Notes under the pieces: generated by a model
Told to the model about the DNA's origin: nothing
The model's input: only the letters and a program-made list of their open reading frames with translations
The model's database searches: none
In this document: positions 18,999 to 27,515 of the stretch, piece by piece
Layout of the letters: every line of letters starts with the position of its first letter
Numbering within the stretch: position 1 is the first letter of the stretch
Position numbers and translations under genes: made by a program
Assembly: GCA_947086895.1 (NCBI GenBank)
Contig: CAMUAR010000018.1
Span: 1 to 57,439, forward strand
Direction: 5' to 3'
Source of the DNA: an uncultured Lachnospiraceae bacterium
GTDB lineage: Bacteria; Bacillota; Clostridia; Lachnospirales; Lachnospiraceae
DNA: 57,439 nucleotides

Positions 18999-20603
18999 TT
19001 ATAATTCCATCACCTGGCGGATACCTGCATTCTCCTGCTCTGCCTTCGGAACATCGTTCTTGTCCGTGCGAAACGGCGCAAGCGGCAGTTTATTTTTTCC
19101 AAAATAATTTACAGAACCATAATTTGTCCAGCAGTATCTTGCATGGCACGGTTCTTTTACCTGTTCGCTGCTGATATATAAAATTCCTTTCTTTCCGACG
19201 GTTTCACCAGTTTTTGATTCTTTTTCACAGGCAATTTCTACTGCTGCCGGATAATATACTCCGTCCTCGCCTGCAACCTCAAAGCCGCTTTGATCGCCGA
19301 GGATTTCAAATCCATCTTCTGCATAATCAAACTCCAAAAGAAGCTTGTTTTCCTGTGGTATCATCCTTCGATAGATAGGACCAAACGCTGCATTCTCCTC
19401 TATTTTGCGATACACAAGACACATTGCCTGCAGGGCGAGCCGCTCTCCAACCGGAAGCTTATCCTTCGGGTGAATCTCATTAAATTCCCCGCAGTCTAAA
19501 GCAACAGCAATCCCAGTATTTTTTATTGTTTCAAACACCTGCATCTGCGCCTCGCGGATCAGGCACCAATGTTTGTAATCTGGATCTGCTTCATAGCGGT
19601 GCATCGGCAGCTGAACCATCAAAAACGGCAGTGAGAGATCCCTCCAATCGGTGCGCCATTTCATAATCATCTCGGTCAAAAGTCTAGCGTACATTCCCGG
19701 CTTATGATCGTCGCTCTCCCCCTGATAATACAAGAAGCCGCGAAGCGTGTACGGCATTACGCGCTTTAACATACATTCATACAGTCCAGCCGGGCGAAAT
19801 GGATTCATACAGCCCATAGGTCCCGGCCATTTGTTTATGCCGCACCGTTTTTGTACCTCGTCCCATGACATAGATGGATTTTCCGCATAACATAGTGCCG
19901 CACGCCGGTTCCACTCCGCATCATAAATCTCGTAAGCTCTGTATTCCTCCATCTGCTCTTCGATCGTTTTTCCCTCAATCGCAGCTTCATACTCTTTCAC
20001 ATAGCTGCAAAGCTCTTTATCGCGCTGCAAGGTTTCCTGATCCATCCAGGCGCTCGCCGAAGTTCCGCCCCAGTTGCATCCGATAATACCGACAATAACT
20101 CCAAGTTCCGCCGCAATTTTTCTGGCAAAAAAATACCCGACCGCAGACCAGCATTTTGCCGTTTCCAACCCAAATTCGCTCCAGCCAGAATTTCTCTCTG
20201 CCTCAAAAAAATGTTCGTTCATACAAGCATTTTTCTGTGTGTAATAAAATCTCACTCCTGGGTTTTTATCCCCGGAGAGAACTTCTTGCCCTCCAGTGCA
20301 GTTTTGCAGCTCAAATTCCATATTCGACTGCCCGCCTGCAAGCCATACTTCACCAACTGCGACATTGCGAAATGTTACTTGCATCTCTTTGCAAGAAACT
20401 GTCATAGTATCGCTTTCTCCAGCGCACATCGGCGCGAGCACAGCGCACCAGCGCCCGTCTTTTACGCTCGCTTTTACTTTCTGCTCTCGAAAAGAAACCT
20501 CGATAATCTGCCCGTTCTCCCCCTCGCCAAACACCTTTACATTTTTATCCCGCTGCAGCACCATATTACTAGAAAATACTGCCGCCACACGAAACTCTGC
20601 CAT
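18999..20603 (-). CDS. Sialate O-acetylesterase-like SGNH hydrolase
   Basis: A 534-aa esterase that should remove acetyl groups from sugars (sialic acid or acetylated hemicellulose). SGNH-type blocks are visible: GGQSNMEFEL (nucleophile Ser, about residue 94), GIIGCNWGGTSASAW, YYQGESDDHKPGMY and EIHPKDKLPVG (catalytic His). No signal peptide is apparent, so it is probably cytoplasmic. GGAGGG lies 8 nt before the ATG at 20603. It follows GH42 by about 80 bp on the same strand, so the two probably process the same imported oligosaccharide. Confidence 0.87.
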   Translation of the reverse strand: MAEFRVAAVFSSNMVLQRDKNVKVFGEGENGQIIEVSFREQKVKASVKDGRWCAVLAPMCAGESDTMTVSCKEMQVTFRNVAVGEVWLAGGQSNMEFELQNCTGGQEVLSGDKNPGVRFYYTQKNACMNEHFFEAERNSGWSEFGLETAKCWSAVGYFFARKIAAELGVIVGIIGCNWGGTSASAWMDQETLQRDKELCSYVKEYEAAIEGKTIEEQMEEYRAYEIYDAEWNRRAALCYAENPSMSWDEVQKRCGINKWPGPMGCMNPFRPAGLYECMLKRVMPYTLRGFLYYQGESDDHKPGMYARLLTEMIMKWRTDWRDLSLPFLMVQLPMHRYEADPDYKHWCLIREAQMQVFETIKNTGIAVALDCGEFNEIHPKDKLPVGERLALQAMCLVYRKIEENAAFGPIYRRMIPQENKLLLEFDYAEDGFEILGDQSGFEVAGEDGVYYPAAVEIACEKESKTGETVGKKGILYISSEQVKEPCHARYCWTNYGSVNYFGKNKLPLAPFRTDKNDVPKAEQENAGIRQVMEL

Positions 20604-20683
20604 ACAATTCCCTCCACAAACAAATATTTATAATCCGCTTTTTATTTTTCTTCTGATGTTGCCATTTTATTCCTCTCGCACTT

Positions 20684-22777
20684 TCAGCTCATCTTGTACA
20701 CGCGCACGCCATAGCCCTCGATCTGCTGTGTTCCCTGTGCCTGCTGCCCGGAAATCAGCTCAACCATCGACGGTTCTATCTTAATTTCTGCATGATCTGC
20801 AAGATAATTTAAAACAAAGAAATAGGTTATGCCATCTTTTCTGCGCACTGCCAGCTCGCATCCTTCTGGCATAGAGATCACTTCCTGCCACGGCTCAGCG
20901 ACAGAAAGTTTCTGCAAAAATACTTTTGCGGTATCTGCCGCGAACGCCGCACCAAAATAATACGCTTCCCCTTTCCCGTAACGGTTGCGGACTAACGCCG
21001 GAGTTCCCGCGTAGTAGCTGGACTTGTACGTCGCTAAAACTTCCGCGTTCCCACCGACTGCCGCCAAAAGATCGTTAAATACCGGAGCTGTAAATGTTGT
21101 TCCATCCCAGTCTACATAAATCTCCCCATCATCCGGCGCAACAAGAGAATATTCGCAGACATCCGTCCCTGTAAGCTCTGCTGCCAACCCCGGAAGATAC
21201 TCGGTCACACAGATTCCACGGATATCTTTTTGTCCTGTTCTGCATCCGAAAACCAATTTTCCTCCGGCTGCCACATACTGCTCTAAAATCGTTATCTGCC
21301 GTTTGGTCAAAATCTCTGGATGTGGGTAAAACAGCACATCGTAATGCGAAAGCTTTTTCACGATCTCATGGTCATCGGAGATTTTCTGCCCTTCTGCACC
21401 ACTCTCGCTTTCTTTTGCAGGCAGATTGATATAATCAAATGGAACGTGCAGCTGCTGCATTGCAATAAAAAGCGAATCCTGGCTTTTTCGATCGATTCTT
21501 CCATGCCAGTGGTCAAGTTCCGCATCCCATAAATTATCATAATCACGCACGATCGCCACACGCGCATCGTATTTTGCCCCCGCAAGTTCCTGCAAATTTT
21601 CAATCTTTTTTTGTATCTCGCAAATCTCGCGCAGTCTGCGGTTTTCTCTGCCGGAATAATCCAAAATTCCATGCCAGTACATCTCCGTGCCAAACGTGCA
21701 GGTGCGCCAGCGGAAATAGCTGATATAATCAGCCCCGTGCGCAATGCTCTGCATTGTCCAAAGCGTAATCTGCCCCGGACGCGGCGTCGGTGCTTCCATG
21801 GAAACATTCCATCCGTTCGCACCGCTCTGCTGCTCCATAATTCCAAACTGCGGCGAGATCGAGCGCACCTCCGCAAGACTCCTGCTTGACCAGCGGTCTT
21901 TCATCGGCTCGTCCAACCAGAAACCGTCCACACTGTACCCAAAGTTCGGGTAGGAATCATAGGTGTAAAAATCAAGGCTCTCACTTGTCATCGCATGATT
22001 GTCAATATGACCAAACATCCCGTTCGTCGTAATAAAATCTCCGGGTTTTGTATACTTTCGAAGAATATCCGCCTGCATTTTTGCAAAACTGCGCACGCTG
22101 TGCGAAATAAATCTTATGTAATCCAGCATCAAGTGCGGATTTACTGCCATAGTGTTTGTGCGGCGAGGTACATACACCTCTCTCCATGCAGTGTAGGTCT
22201 GATTCCAGAATACAGTCCCCCACGCCTGATTTAATTTTTCAACCGTCCCGTACTTTTCTTTTAAAAATTCCCGGAACGCCACCGTATCGCTCTCAGAATA
22301 AAACATGCTGTTCTCACAGTTAAATTCATTGTCAATCTGCCAGCCGATTACAGCTGGATGCCCGGCGTAATGAGAGGCAGATTTCTCGACAATCCGGCTC
22401 ACAAATTCACGGTAAATTTTAGAATTATAATTATAGTGCCTGCGCGAGCCATGATGGATCTTCTCCCCGTCTACCGTCGCGTTTAAAACCTCTGGATACT
22501 CGTCCGTCAGCCATGCAGGAGGCGTTGCAGTCGGCGTTGAAAAAATAACCCAAATACCTTTTTCTAAAGCCAGATCCAAAAATTCATCAAAAAATTCATA
22601 GGTGAATTCGCCCTCGCGCGGCTCAATTTTGCTCCAGGCAAACTCGGCTATGCGCACTGCTTGAATCCCCGCCTGCTTCATCCGTGAAAGATCTTTCTCC
22701 CATATCGATTTATCCCAATGTTCTGGATAATAGCAAGTCCCAATTGTTATATTTGTTCCATCCAATAAAGTTCTCAT
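20684..22777 (-). CDS. GH42 beta-galactosidase
   Basis: A 697-aa family 42 glycoside hydrolase: N-terminal TIM barrel (about 1-390) with the acid/base Glu in GWQIDNEFNC and the nucleophile Glu in GIMEQQSGANGW, then the trimerisation domain and a C-terminal beta-domain. GH42 enzymes hydrolyse beta-galactosides; some act on plant galactan or arabinogalacto-oligosaccharides. No signal peptide. The ATG at 22777 is chosen over a GTG 18 nt upstream because the GGAAAGGAT ribosome site lies between them. Confidence 0.95.
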   Translation of the reverse strand: MRTLLDGTNITIGTCYYPEHWDKSIWEKDLSRMKQAGIQAVRIAEFAWSKIEPREGEFTYEFFDEFLDLALEKGIWVIFSTPTATPPAWLTDEYPEVLNATVDGEKIHHGSRRHYNYNSKIYREFVSRIVEKSASHYAGHPAVIGWQIDNEFNCENSMFYSESDTVAFREFLKEKYGTVEKLNQAWGTVFWNQTYTAWREVYVPRRTNTMAVNPHLMLDYIRFISHSVRSFAKMQADILRKYTKPGDFITTNGMFGHIDNHAMTSESLDFYTYDSYPNFGYSVDGFWLDEPMKDRWSSRSLAEVRSISPQFGIMEQQSGANGWNVSMEAPTPRPGQITLWTMQSIAHGADYISYFRWRTCTFGTEMYWHGILDYSGRENRRLREICEIQKKIENLQELAGAKYDARVAIVRDYDNLWDAELDHWHGRIDRKSQDSLFIAMQQLHVPFDYINLPAKESESGAEGQKISDDHEIVKKLSHYDVLFYPHPEILTKRQITILEQYVAAGGKLVFGCRTGQKDIRGICVTEYLPGLAAELTGTDVCEYSLVAPDDGEIYVDWDGTTFTAPVFNDLLAAVGGNAEVLATYKSSYYAGTPALVRNRYGKGEAYYFGAAFAADTAKVFLQKLSVAEPWQEVISMPEGCELAVRRKDGITYFFVLNYLADHAEIKIEPSMVELISGQQAQGTQQIEGYGVRVYKMS

Positions 22778-22838
22778 ACTGATATCCTTTCCCACAGTGT
22801 TTTTACTTAAAAAAATTACTTTTTAAATGAATTTCGTA

Positions 22839-24281
22839 TCAACAAAGTTTTCTTCCCATTGTCACACCCATAATCGACGCCATCATCAGTCCTCTTGTCC
22901 AGCCGGAGGAATCTCCAAGACAGTACAGTCCCTTAATATTGGTATCCAACTCCTGCGTCATCTTAACCTTGTTGCTGTAAAACTTTAATTCCGGCGAGTA
23001 AAGCAATGTTTCTGTCCCTGCAAACCCCGGCACAACATGATCCACCGCCTGAATAAAATTGATAATATTTATCATTGCACGGTACGGCATCCCCGCGGTA
23101 ATATCCCCCGCCACCGCATCCACAAGCGTAGGACGAACGTTTGACTGCGATAATTCTTTCGCCCAAGTGCGCTTTCCATCGAGAATATCCCCATACCGCT
23201 GTACCATAATATGTCCTGCTCCAAGCATGTTGGTCAGCTCCCCGACCTTCTGCGCATAAGCGATCGGCTGATTGAACGGCTCCGTAAAATTGTGAGAACA
23301 TAAAATTGCAAGATTTGTATTATCCGATTTCAATTCTTTATAGGAATGACCGTTGACCACTGCCAAATCATTATCATAATTTTCCTGACTGACAAATCCG
23401 CCTGGATTCTGACAGAATGTGCGCACTTTATTCTTAAATGGTTTCGGATATCCAATCAATTTTGACTCATACAAAACATTGTTGACATCCTCCATAATTT
23501 CATTGCGCACTTCAACGCGAACGCCGATATCCACCGTTCCTGACCGATGCGCAATATCATACTTTGCACAGATCTTTTCCAGCCAGTCCGCTCCGCGCCT
23601 TCCCGCCGCAATCACCACCGAATCTGCAAAAATTTCTTCCGTCTGACCGGTGTGCATCTTCTGTACCAAAACACCGCTACACACTCCATCTTTGTGCATA
23701 ATATCGCAGCATTCATAGCCAAACATCATATCAACGCCGTGCGCCTGTAAATACTGCTCAATTGAACGATAAATTTCCTGCGCCTTCTCTGTCCCAAGAT
23801 GGCGGATCGGGCAGTCAACCAATTTTAATCCCGCCTGAATCGCACGCTTGCGGATATCTTTCACCTTCTCGGTCTGCCCAATGCCCTCGACGCGCGTATC
23901 CGCCCCAAATTCCAGATAAATCTTATCCGCATAGTCAATTAGTTCCTGCGCTTTTCTCTCGCCGATCAAAGAAGGAAAATCGCCGCCGACCTCATAACTT
24001 AACGATAATTTTCCGTCGGAGAACGCGCCTGCGCCGGAAAAACCGGTGGTAATATGACACGGCTGACACCCGACGCACTTTTCCGTTTTTATTTTCGGGC
24101 ATCTGCGCTTCTCAATCTCGCATCCCTTTTCGACCATCAATATTTTTTTTGTACTTCCCCCGCGCACCAGCTCAAGCGCAGTAAAAATTCCTGCTGGTCC
24201 AGCTCCGATAATAACCACATTATATTTCATAAACTGATCTGGCACAAACCTCACTTTTTTTGACGATGTGAGAAGCGCCAT
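22839..24281 (-). CDS. FAD-dependent oxidoreductase (NAD(P)/FAD protein)
   Basis: A 480-aa flavoprotein with a dinucleotide-binding fold at VVIIGAGPAGIFTALELVRG (about residue 22) and a second glycine-rich segment, GLYCLGDSSGWTRGLMMASIMG, near the C-terminus. A cysteine-rich stretch (RRCPKIKTEKCVGCQPC, about 60-75) is typical of the Clostridia branch and may hold a cofactor or a disulfide. The substrate is unknown. The start is uncertain: at the first ATG (24281) the GGAGG site is almost adjacent, and the in-frame ATG at 24230 (MKYNVVIIG), a more usual family start, has no good site. Confidence 0.85.
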   Translation of the reverse strand: MALLTSSKKVRFVPDQFMKYNVVIIGAGPAGIFTALELVRGGSTKKILMVEKGCEIEKRRCPKIKTEKCVGCQPCHITTGFSGAGAFSDGKLSLSYEVGGDFPSLIGERKAQELIDYADKIYLEFGADTRVEGIGQTEKVKDIRKRAIQAGLKLVDCPIRHLGTEKAQEIYRSIEQYLQAHGVDMMFGYECCDIMHKDGVCSGVLVQKMHTGQTEEIFADSVVIAAGRRGADWLEKICAKYDIAHRSGTVDIGVRVEVRNEIMEDVNNVLYESKLIGYPKPFKNKVRTFCQNPGGFVSQENYDNDLAVVNGHSYKELKSDNTNLAILCSHNFTEPFNQPIAYAQKVGELTNMLGAGHIMVQRYGDILDGKRTWAKELSQSNVRPTLVDAVAGDITAGMPYRAMINIINFIQAVDHVVPGFAGTETLLYSPELKFYSNKVKMTQELDTNIKGLYCLGDSSGWTRGLMMASIMGVTMGRKLC

Positions 24282-24385
24282 CCTCCTTTCTGTCTTAACA
24301 CATACCAGCTGTAATTTACAATAAACTTATCCGTTTACGACCGCACTCTTCTCTGATAAAATTTTTAAATACCCAAATGAAAATT

Positions 24386-25246
24386 TTATTTTTCTGTGTT
24401 GCTTTCCCCAACAAAATTTACATCCTGTGACAAACGAATCAACTCTGTGATCTCCTGCACTGATATTTTTGTAAAGGCAGCAAGTTCCTCCTCCGACGGC
24501 AGCTCGCCGTTTTCTTTTGCCAGGTATTTTGCCGCTTCATGCAGCAGCCCAAGTTTTGCCACAACGCGCTCCTCTTCATCTCCAAGCGCCGCTTCCTCAT
24601 CGATATATTGTTCCATCTCATATTGAACATACTCTTTTATATAGCGCAGAGGTTCCTTCTGCATCTTTTTCCCTGTGATTTCCTTTAGCACCTGCATTAA
24701 AGCGATATTTCCCTCCTGAATCAGATCCTCAAGCAGTACTCCGCGCCCCAAATACGTTCTGGCAATCTCCACAACCTCATATAATGTCGCTTCCAAAAGC
24801 GGATGAAATACAATTTCTTCCCCCGCAAGCAGCCGCATTGCAAGTTCCAAACGTTCACTTTCCGTCACTTTTGGAAGCTGCTCTAATTCCTCCAAATAAA
24901 TCTGCAAATATCTGGAATCTTCACTATCTTCCCAATTTACCGCGCTTTTCTTATCCTTTTCACACCATAAGAAATCATCTGTGTTTTCTGTGCTGCCCTT
25001 CTCATTCGCTTGCATCCACTCCGGTTTAAAATCCGGCGCATCTTCTTTGAAATAATCGATACGTATCCCTCGTACCGTTATCTTTTTTTCAAAAAGATAA
25101 CGATAGATTAAATCAAATTGCTGTTCTGCCAATTCCATTCCAGAAAACGCTTTCTCTACCTCGTCCTTTGTAAGCACATTTCCACATTCACCAGCATAGT
25201 CCGCCAGCCATGCAAGTTTTTTTAAAAAACTTTCCTGCTCTAACAT
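24386..25246 (-). CDS. Sigma-70-like protein lacking region 4
   Basis: A 286-aa protein that reads like a reduced primary sigma factor. An N-terminal segment (LTKDEVEKAFSGMELAEQQ to YRYLFEKKI) resembles region 1.1. YLQIYLEELEQLPKVTESER matches region 1.2. VVEIARTYLGRGVLLEDLI plus the following QEGNIALMQVLKEI match regions 2.1-2.2 (core binding). The aromatic 2.3-2.4 DNA-melting segment is replaced by an unrelated stretch, ELPSEEELAAFTKISVQEI fits region 3, and the protein ends before region 4. It may bind RNA polymerase without standard promoter recognition, or be a regulator (inference). The ATG at 25246 has GAAGGGG just upstream; an earlier ATG is 24 nt away. Confidence 0.75.
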   Translation of the reverse strand: MLEQESFLKKLAWLADYAGECGNVLTKDEVEKAFSGMELAEQQFDLIYRYLFEKKITVRGIRIDYFKEDAPDFKPEWMQANEKGSTENTDDFLWCEKDKKSAVNWEDSEDSRYLQIYLEELEQLPKVTESERLELAMRLLAGEEIVFHPLLEATLYEVVEIARTYLGRGVLLEDLIQEGNIALMQVLKEITGKKMQKEPLRYIKEYVQYEMEQYIDEEAALGDEEERVVAKLGLLHEAAKYLAKENGELPSEEELAAFTKISVQEITELIRLSQDVNFVGESNTEK

Positions 25247-25317
25247 TATCCCCTTCTCCCTTCCTTTCAAAGATCAATCCAAAGATAAGCAAAACATTAG
25301 ATCAATCAAATATTAAA

Positions 25318-25644
25318 TTATTTTTTTTGCTCCGCCTCTTTCAGCATTCGGTAAATATCTTCAAAAACTTTAAAACCATTTTGAAATTCCACTTTCGTAA
25401 AAAAGCCACGTTTTCCTGCATATTCAAATAAGTAGCTTGCAAACGCAACAAAATTTAAATGAGAAAAAAGCACCTCATACTTTTTCTGTCTATAATATCC
25501 CTCAATAATATCATGCTGATTCATTGCCAGCTCTGCAATTTCTTCCTGCTTTTTTTCCGCTAACATCCGCTCCATTTCTTCTAATTCCTGCCGCATAAAC
25601 AATTCTTTTAAATCTGTGCAAAAATTTGCTAATTCTTCTGTCAT
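25318..25644 (-). CDS. Conserved-type hypothetical protein, coiled-coil N-terminus
   Basis: A 108-aa charged protein. Residues 10-45 are rich in Glu, Lys and Met with coiled-coil spacing, followed by a more hydrophobic half (LFSHLNFVAFASYLFEYAGK). No family recognised and no signal peptide. The ATG at 25644 follows GGGGGA, and a GCCGCT/AGCGGC hairpin sits directly before that site. It lies between recJ and the sigma-like gene on the same strand with short gaps. Confidence 0.6.
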   Translation of the reverse strand: MTEELANFCTDLKELFMRQELEEMERMLAEKKQEEIAELAMNQHDIIEGYYRQKKYEVLFSHLNFVAFASYLFEYAGKRGFFTKVEFQNGFKVFEDIYRMLKEAEQKK

Positions 25645-25656
25645 AAAAATCCCCCT

Positions 25657-25671
25657 GCCGCTTTTAGCGGC
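25657..25671 (-). promoter_or_regulatory. Hairpin directly upstream of the 108-aa gene's ribosome site
   Basis: GCCGCT (25657-25662) and AGCGGC (25666-25671) form a 6-bp GC-rich stem with a 3-nt loop, 1 nt before the AGGGGGA site of the gene that starts at 25644. There is no T-tract, so it is not a standard terminator for recJ. Confidence 0.45.
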
Positions 25672-25708
25672 TCAAATAGAAATGAAAAACGCAATAGACA
25701 ATTTTATT

Positions 25709-27448
25709 TCAAACCAATTGATATCTTTGTATTACAATCTCGACATTTCGCTTTCCCAAAAACTCATGAATGGATGGATAATAAACAACCGACATTCTCT
25801 CACTTTGCCCCTGTCCCTGATACAGTCTGCGAAGCGCCTGCTCGCCAAACTTCTTCGCAAACGCGGCTTCCATTTCCTCACCATCCCCAAAATAGACCGC
25901 TTCCATCTGTCTGCCGTAAGCATCTTCTACAAGAAACCGAAACATTTTGCGCTGTTTGCCAATCGGAGTCATCCGGCGAATCAAAAGATTTCGCTCCGCA
26001 AACACTGGCTTTTCATTTGCCTTGCCGAATGGTTCTAAAACGGACAATTCCTCCACCATCTCCTCTGTGATTCCTGACAGTGCAAGCACCGCGTCAATCG
26101 ATATTTTAAGCGTCAAATCGTCCTCTGTCAATCCGCACTGTTTATTTAACTGTTCCCGCAGCGGTATAAGATTTTCTTCTGAAAGCGACATTCCCGCCGC
26201 CATTGGATGTCCGCCGTACCGCGTCAGCATCCCTTTTTGTTCCGTCAATTTTTCAAACATGGAATACCCTTCGATCGACCGCCCGGAACCCTTGATTCCA
26301 TCTTCTGCGCGCGTCATCACAATCGACGGTTTATTGTATTTCTCACGCAGTCTTCCGGCGATAATCCCCGCCAGACTCTCATGGCATTCCGGCAAAAATA
26401 CAACCAGCACTTTATCTTTTGAAAGCTCTTTTTCCACCTGGCGGACTGCCTCTTCGGTTCCCTGAACCGTCATGGTTTTCCGCAGATCATTTAATTCTTT
26501 TAACTCTTCTGCAAGCGATTTCGCCAAATCCCAGTCGCGCTCCAGCAAAAGCTCGACTCCCCGCACTGCGCTTTTCAAGCGTCCTGTTGCATTTAAACAT
26601 GGTCCGAGAATAAATCCAAGATGATATGCACCAAGATCTTTTGGATCAATTCTGTTTGTCTCCATCAGCGCGCGCAGACCAGGATTGTCTGTCTCTCTTA
26701 GCATCTTAAGTCCAAGGCTTACCATCGTGCGGTTTTCTCCTGTTAAATCCATTACGTCGCACACAGTTGCCACCGCGATAAACGGAAGCATAGTATGTAT
26801 CTTTCCATCCTCTTTCGTTATTTCTTTTAAGACAAGCTCTGCCACTTTTCCGGCAACTGCCGCCCCGCACAGCTTTTTATATGGATATGGACAGTCTGGC
26901 TGTTTTGGATTTACAATAGCATCCGCCGCCGGAAGAACTTCCTGCAGTTCATGGTGATCTGTGATAATCACTGTTAATCCATGTTCTTTTGCAAGCGCCA
27001 CCTGCTGCGGCGCCGCAATTCCGTTATCGCAGGTTAATATCGTATCCACACCGTCCGCAATCGCTTCCTCAACCAACCGGTCATTGATGCCATAACCATC
27101 CCGAATTCGGTCTGGTATTGCATAATCCACTTTTGCACCGCACTCTGTAAGTGCTGTTATAAAAAGATAGGTTGACACAACGCCATCCACATCGTAATCC
27201 CCGATAATGCGGATTTTTGCACCTGCCGCAATTTTTTTTGCGAGAATTTCTGCCGCTTTTTCAGCGTCCTTCAATAATTTCGCTGAATGCAGCTGCGAAA
27301 TAGACGGATGCAGGTAAGCTTCCATTTCCTCAAAGTCCGTCAGCCCACGGTTTACCATAATCCGCGCCACCGCACCGCTCACCTTAAGCCTGTCGCAGAT
27401 CGCTTGAAAATCTGCTGATTTATTTTTCACCATCCATTTTTCTTTCAT
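25709..27448 (-). CDS. recJ: Single-stranded-DNA-specific exonuclease RecJ
   Basis: A 579-aa 5'-3' single-strand exonuclease of DNA repair. DHH-type metal motifs are visible: IIGDYDVDGVVSTYL (about residue 80), TCDNGIAA and TDHHELQEVLPAADAIVNPKQ. The DHHA1 domain with YGGHPMAAGMSL (GGH motif) follows and then a C-terminal OB-like domain. The ATG at 27448 has AAAGGAG close upstream; longer in-frame reading adds unrelated sequence. A strong terminator lies 28 bp before the gene, so transcription must arise in or read through a very short gap. Confidence 0.94.
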   Translation of the reverse strand: MKEKWMVKNKSADFQAICDRLKVSGAVARIMVNRGLTDFEEMEAYLHPSISQLHSAKLLKDAEKAAEILAKKIAAGAKIRIIGDYDVDGVVSTYLFITALTECGAKVDYAIPDRIRDGYGINDRLVEEAIADGVDTILTCDNGIAAPQQVALAKEHGLTVIITDHHELQEVLPAADAIVNPKQPDCPYPYKKLCGAAVAGKVAELVLKEITKEDGKIHTMLPFIAVATVCDVMDLTGENRTMVSLGLKMLRETDNPGLRALMETNRIDPKDLGAYHLGFILGPCLNATGRLKSAVRGVELLLERDWDLAKSLAEELKELNDLRKTMTVQGTEEAVRQVEKELSKDKVLVVFLPECHESLAGIIAGRLREKYNKPSIVMTRAEDGIKGSGRSIEGYSMFEKLTEQKGMLTRYGGHPMAAGMSLSEENLIPLREQLNKQCGLTEDDLTLKISIDAVLALSGITEEMVEELSVLEPFGKANEKPVFAERNLLIRRMTPIGKQRKMFRFLVEDAYGRQMEAVYFGDGEEMEAAFAKKFGEQALRRLYQGQGQSERMSVVYYPSIHEFLGKRNVEIVIQRYQLV

Positions 27449-27469
27449 AAACGCTCCTTTCTTTATTTT

Positions 27470-27504
27470 AAAAAAAGGGCTAGACCTATCTGCAGGCCTA
27501 GCCC
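27470..27504 (-). terminator. Intrinsic terminator after secDF
   Basis: On the minus strand GGGCTAGGCC pairs with GGTCTAGCCC (10 bp, one G-U) over an 8-nt loop, followed by seven T. It ends the secDF transcript and sits directly before recJ. Confidence 0.9.
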
Positions 27505-27515
27505 GGAACTTATTT

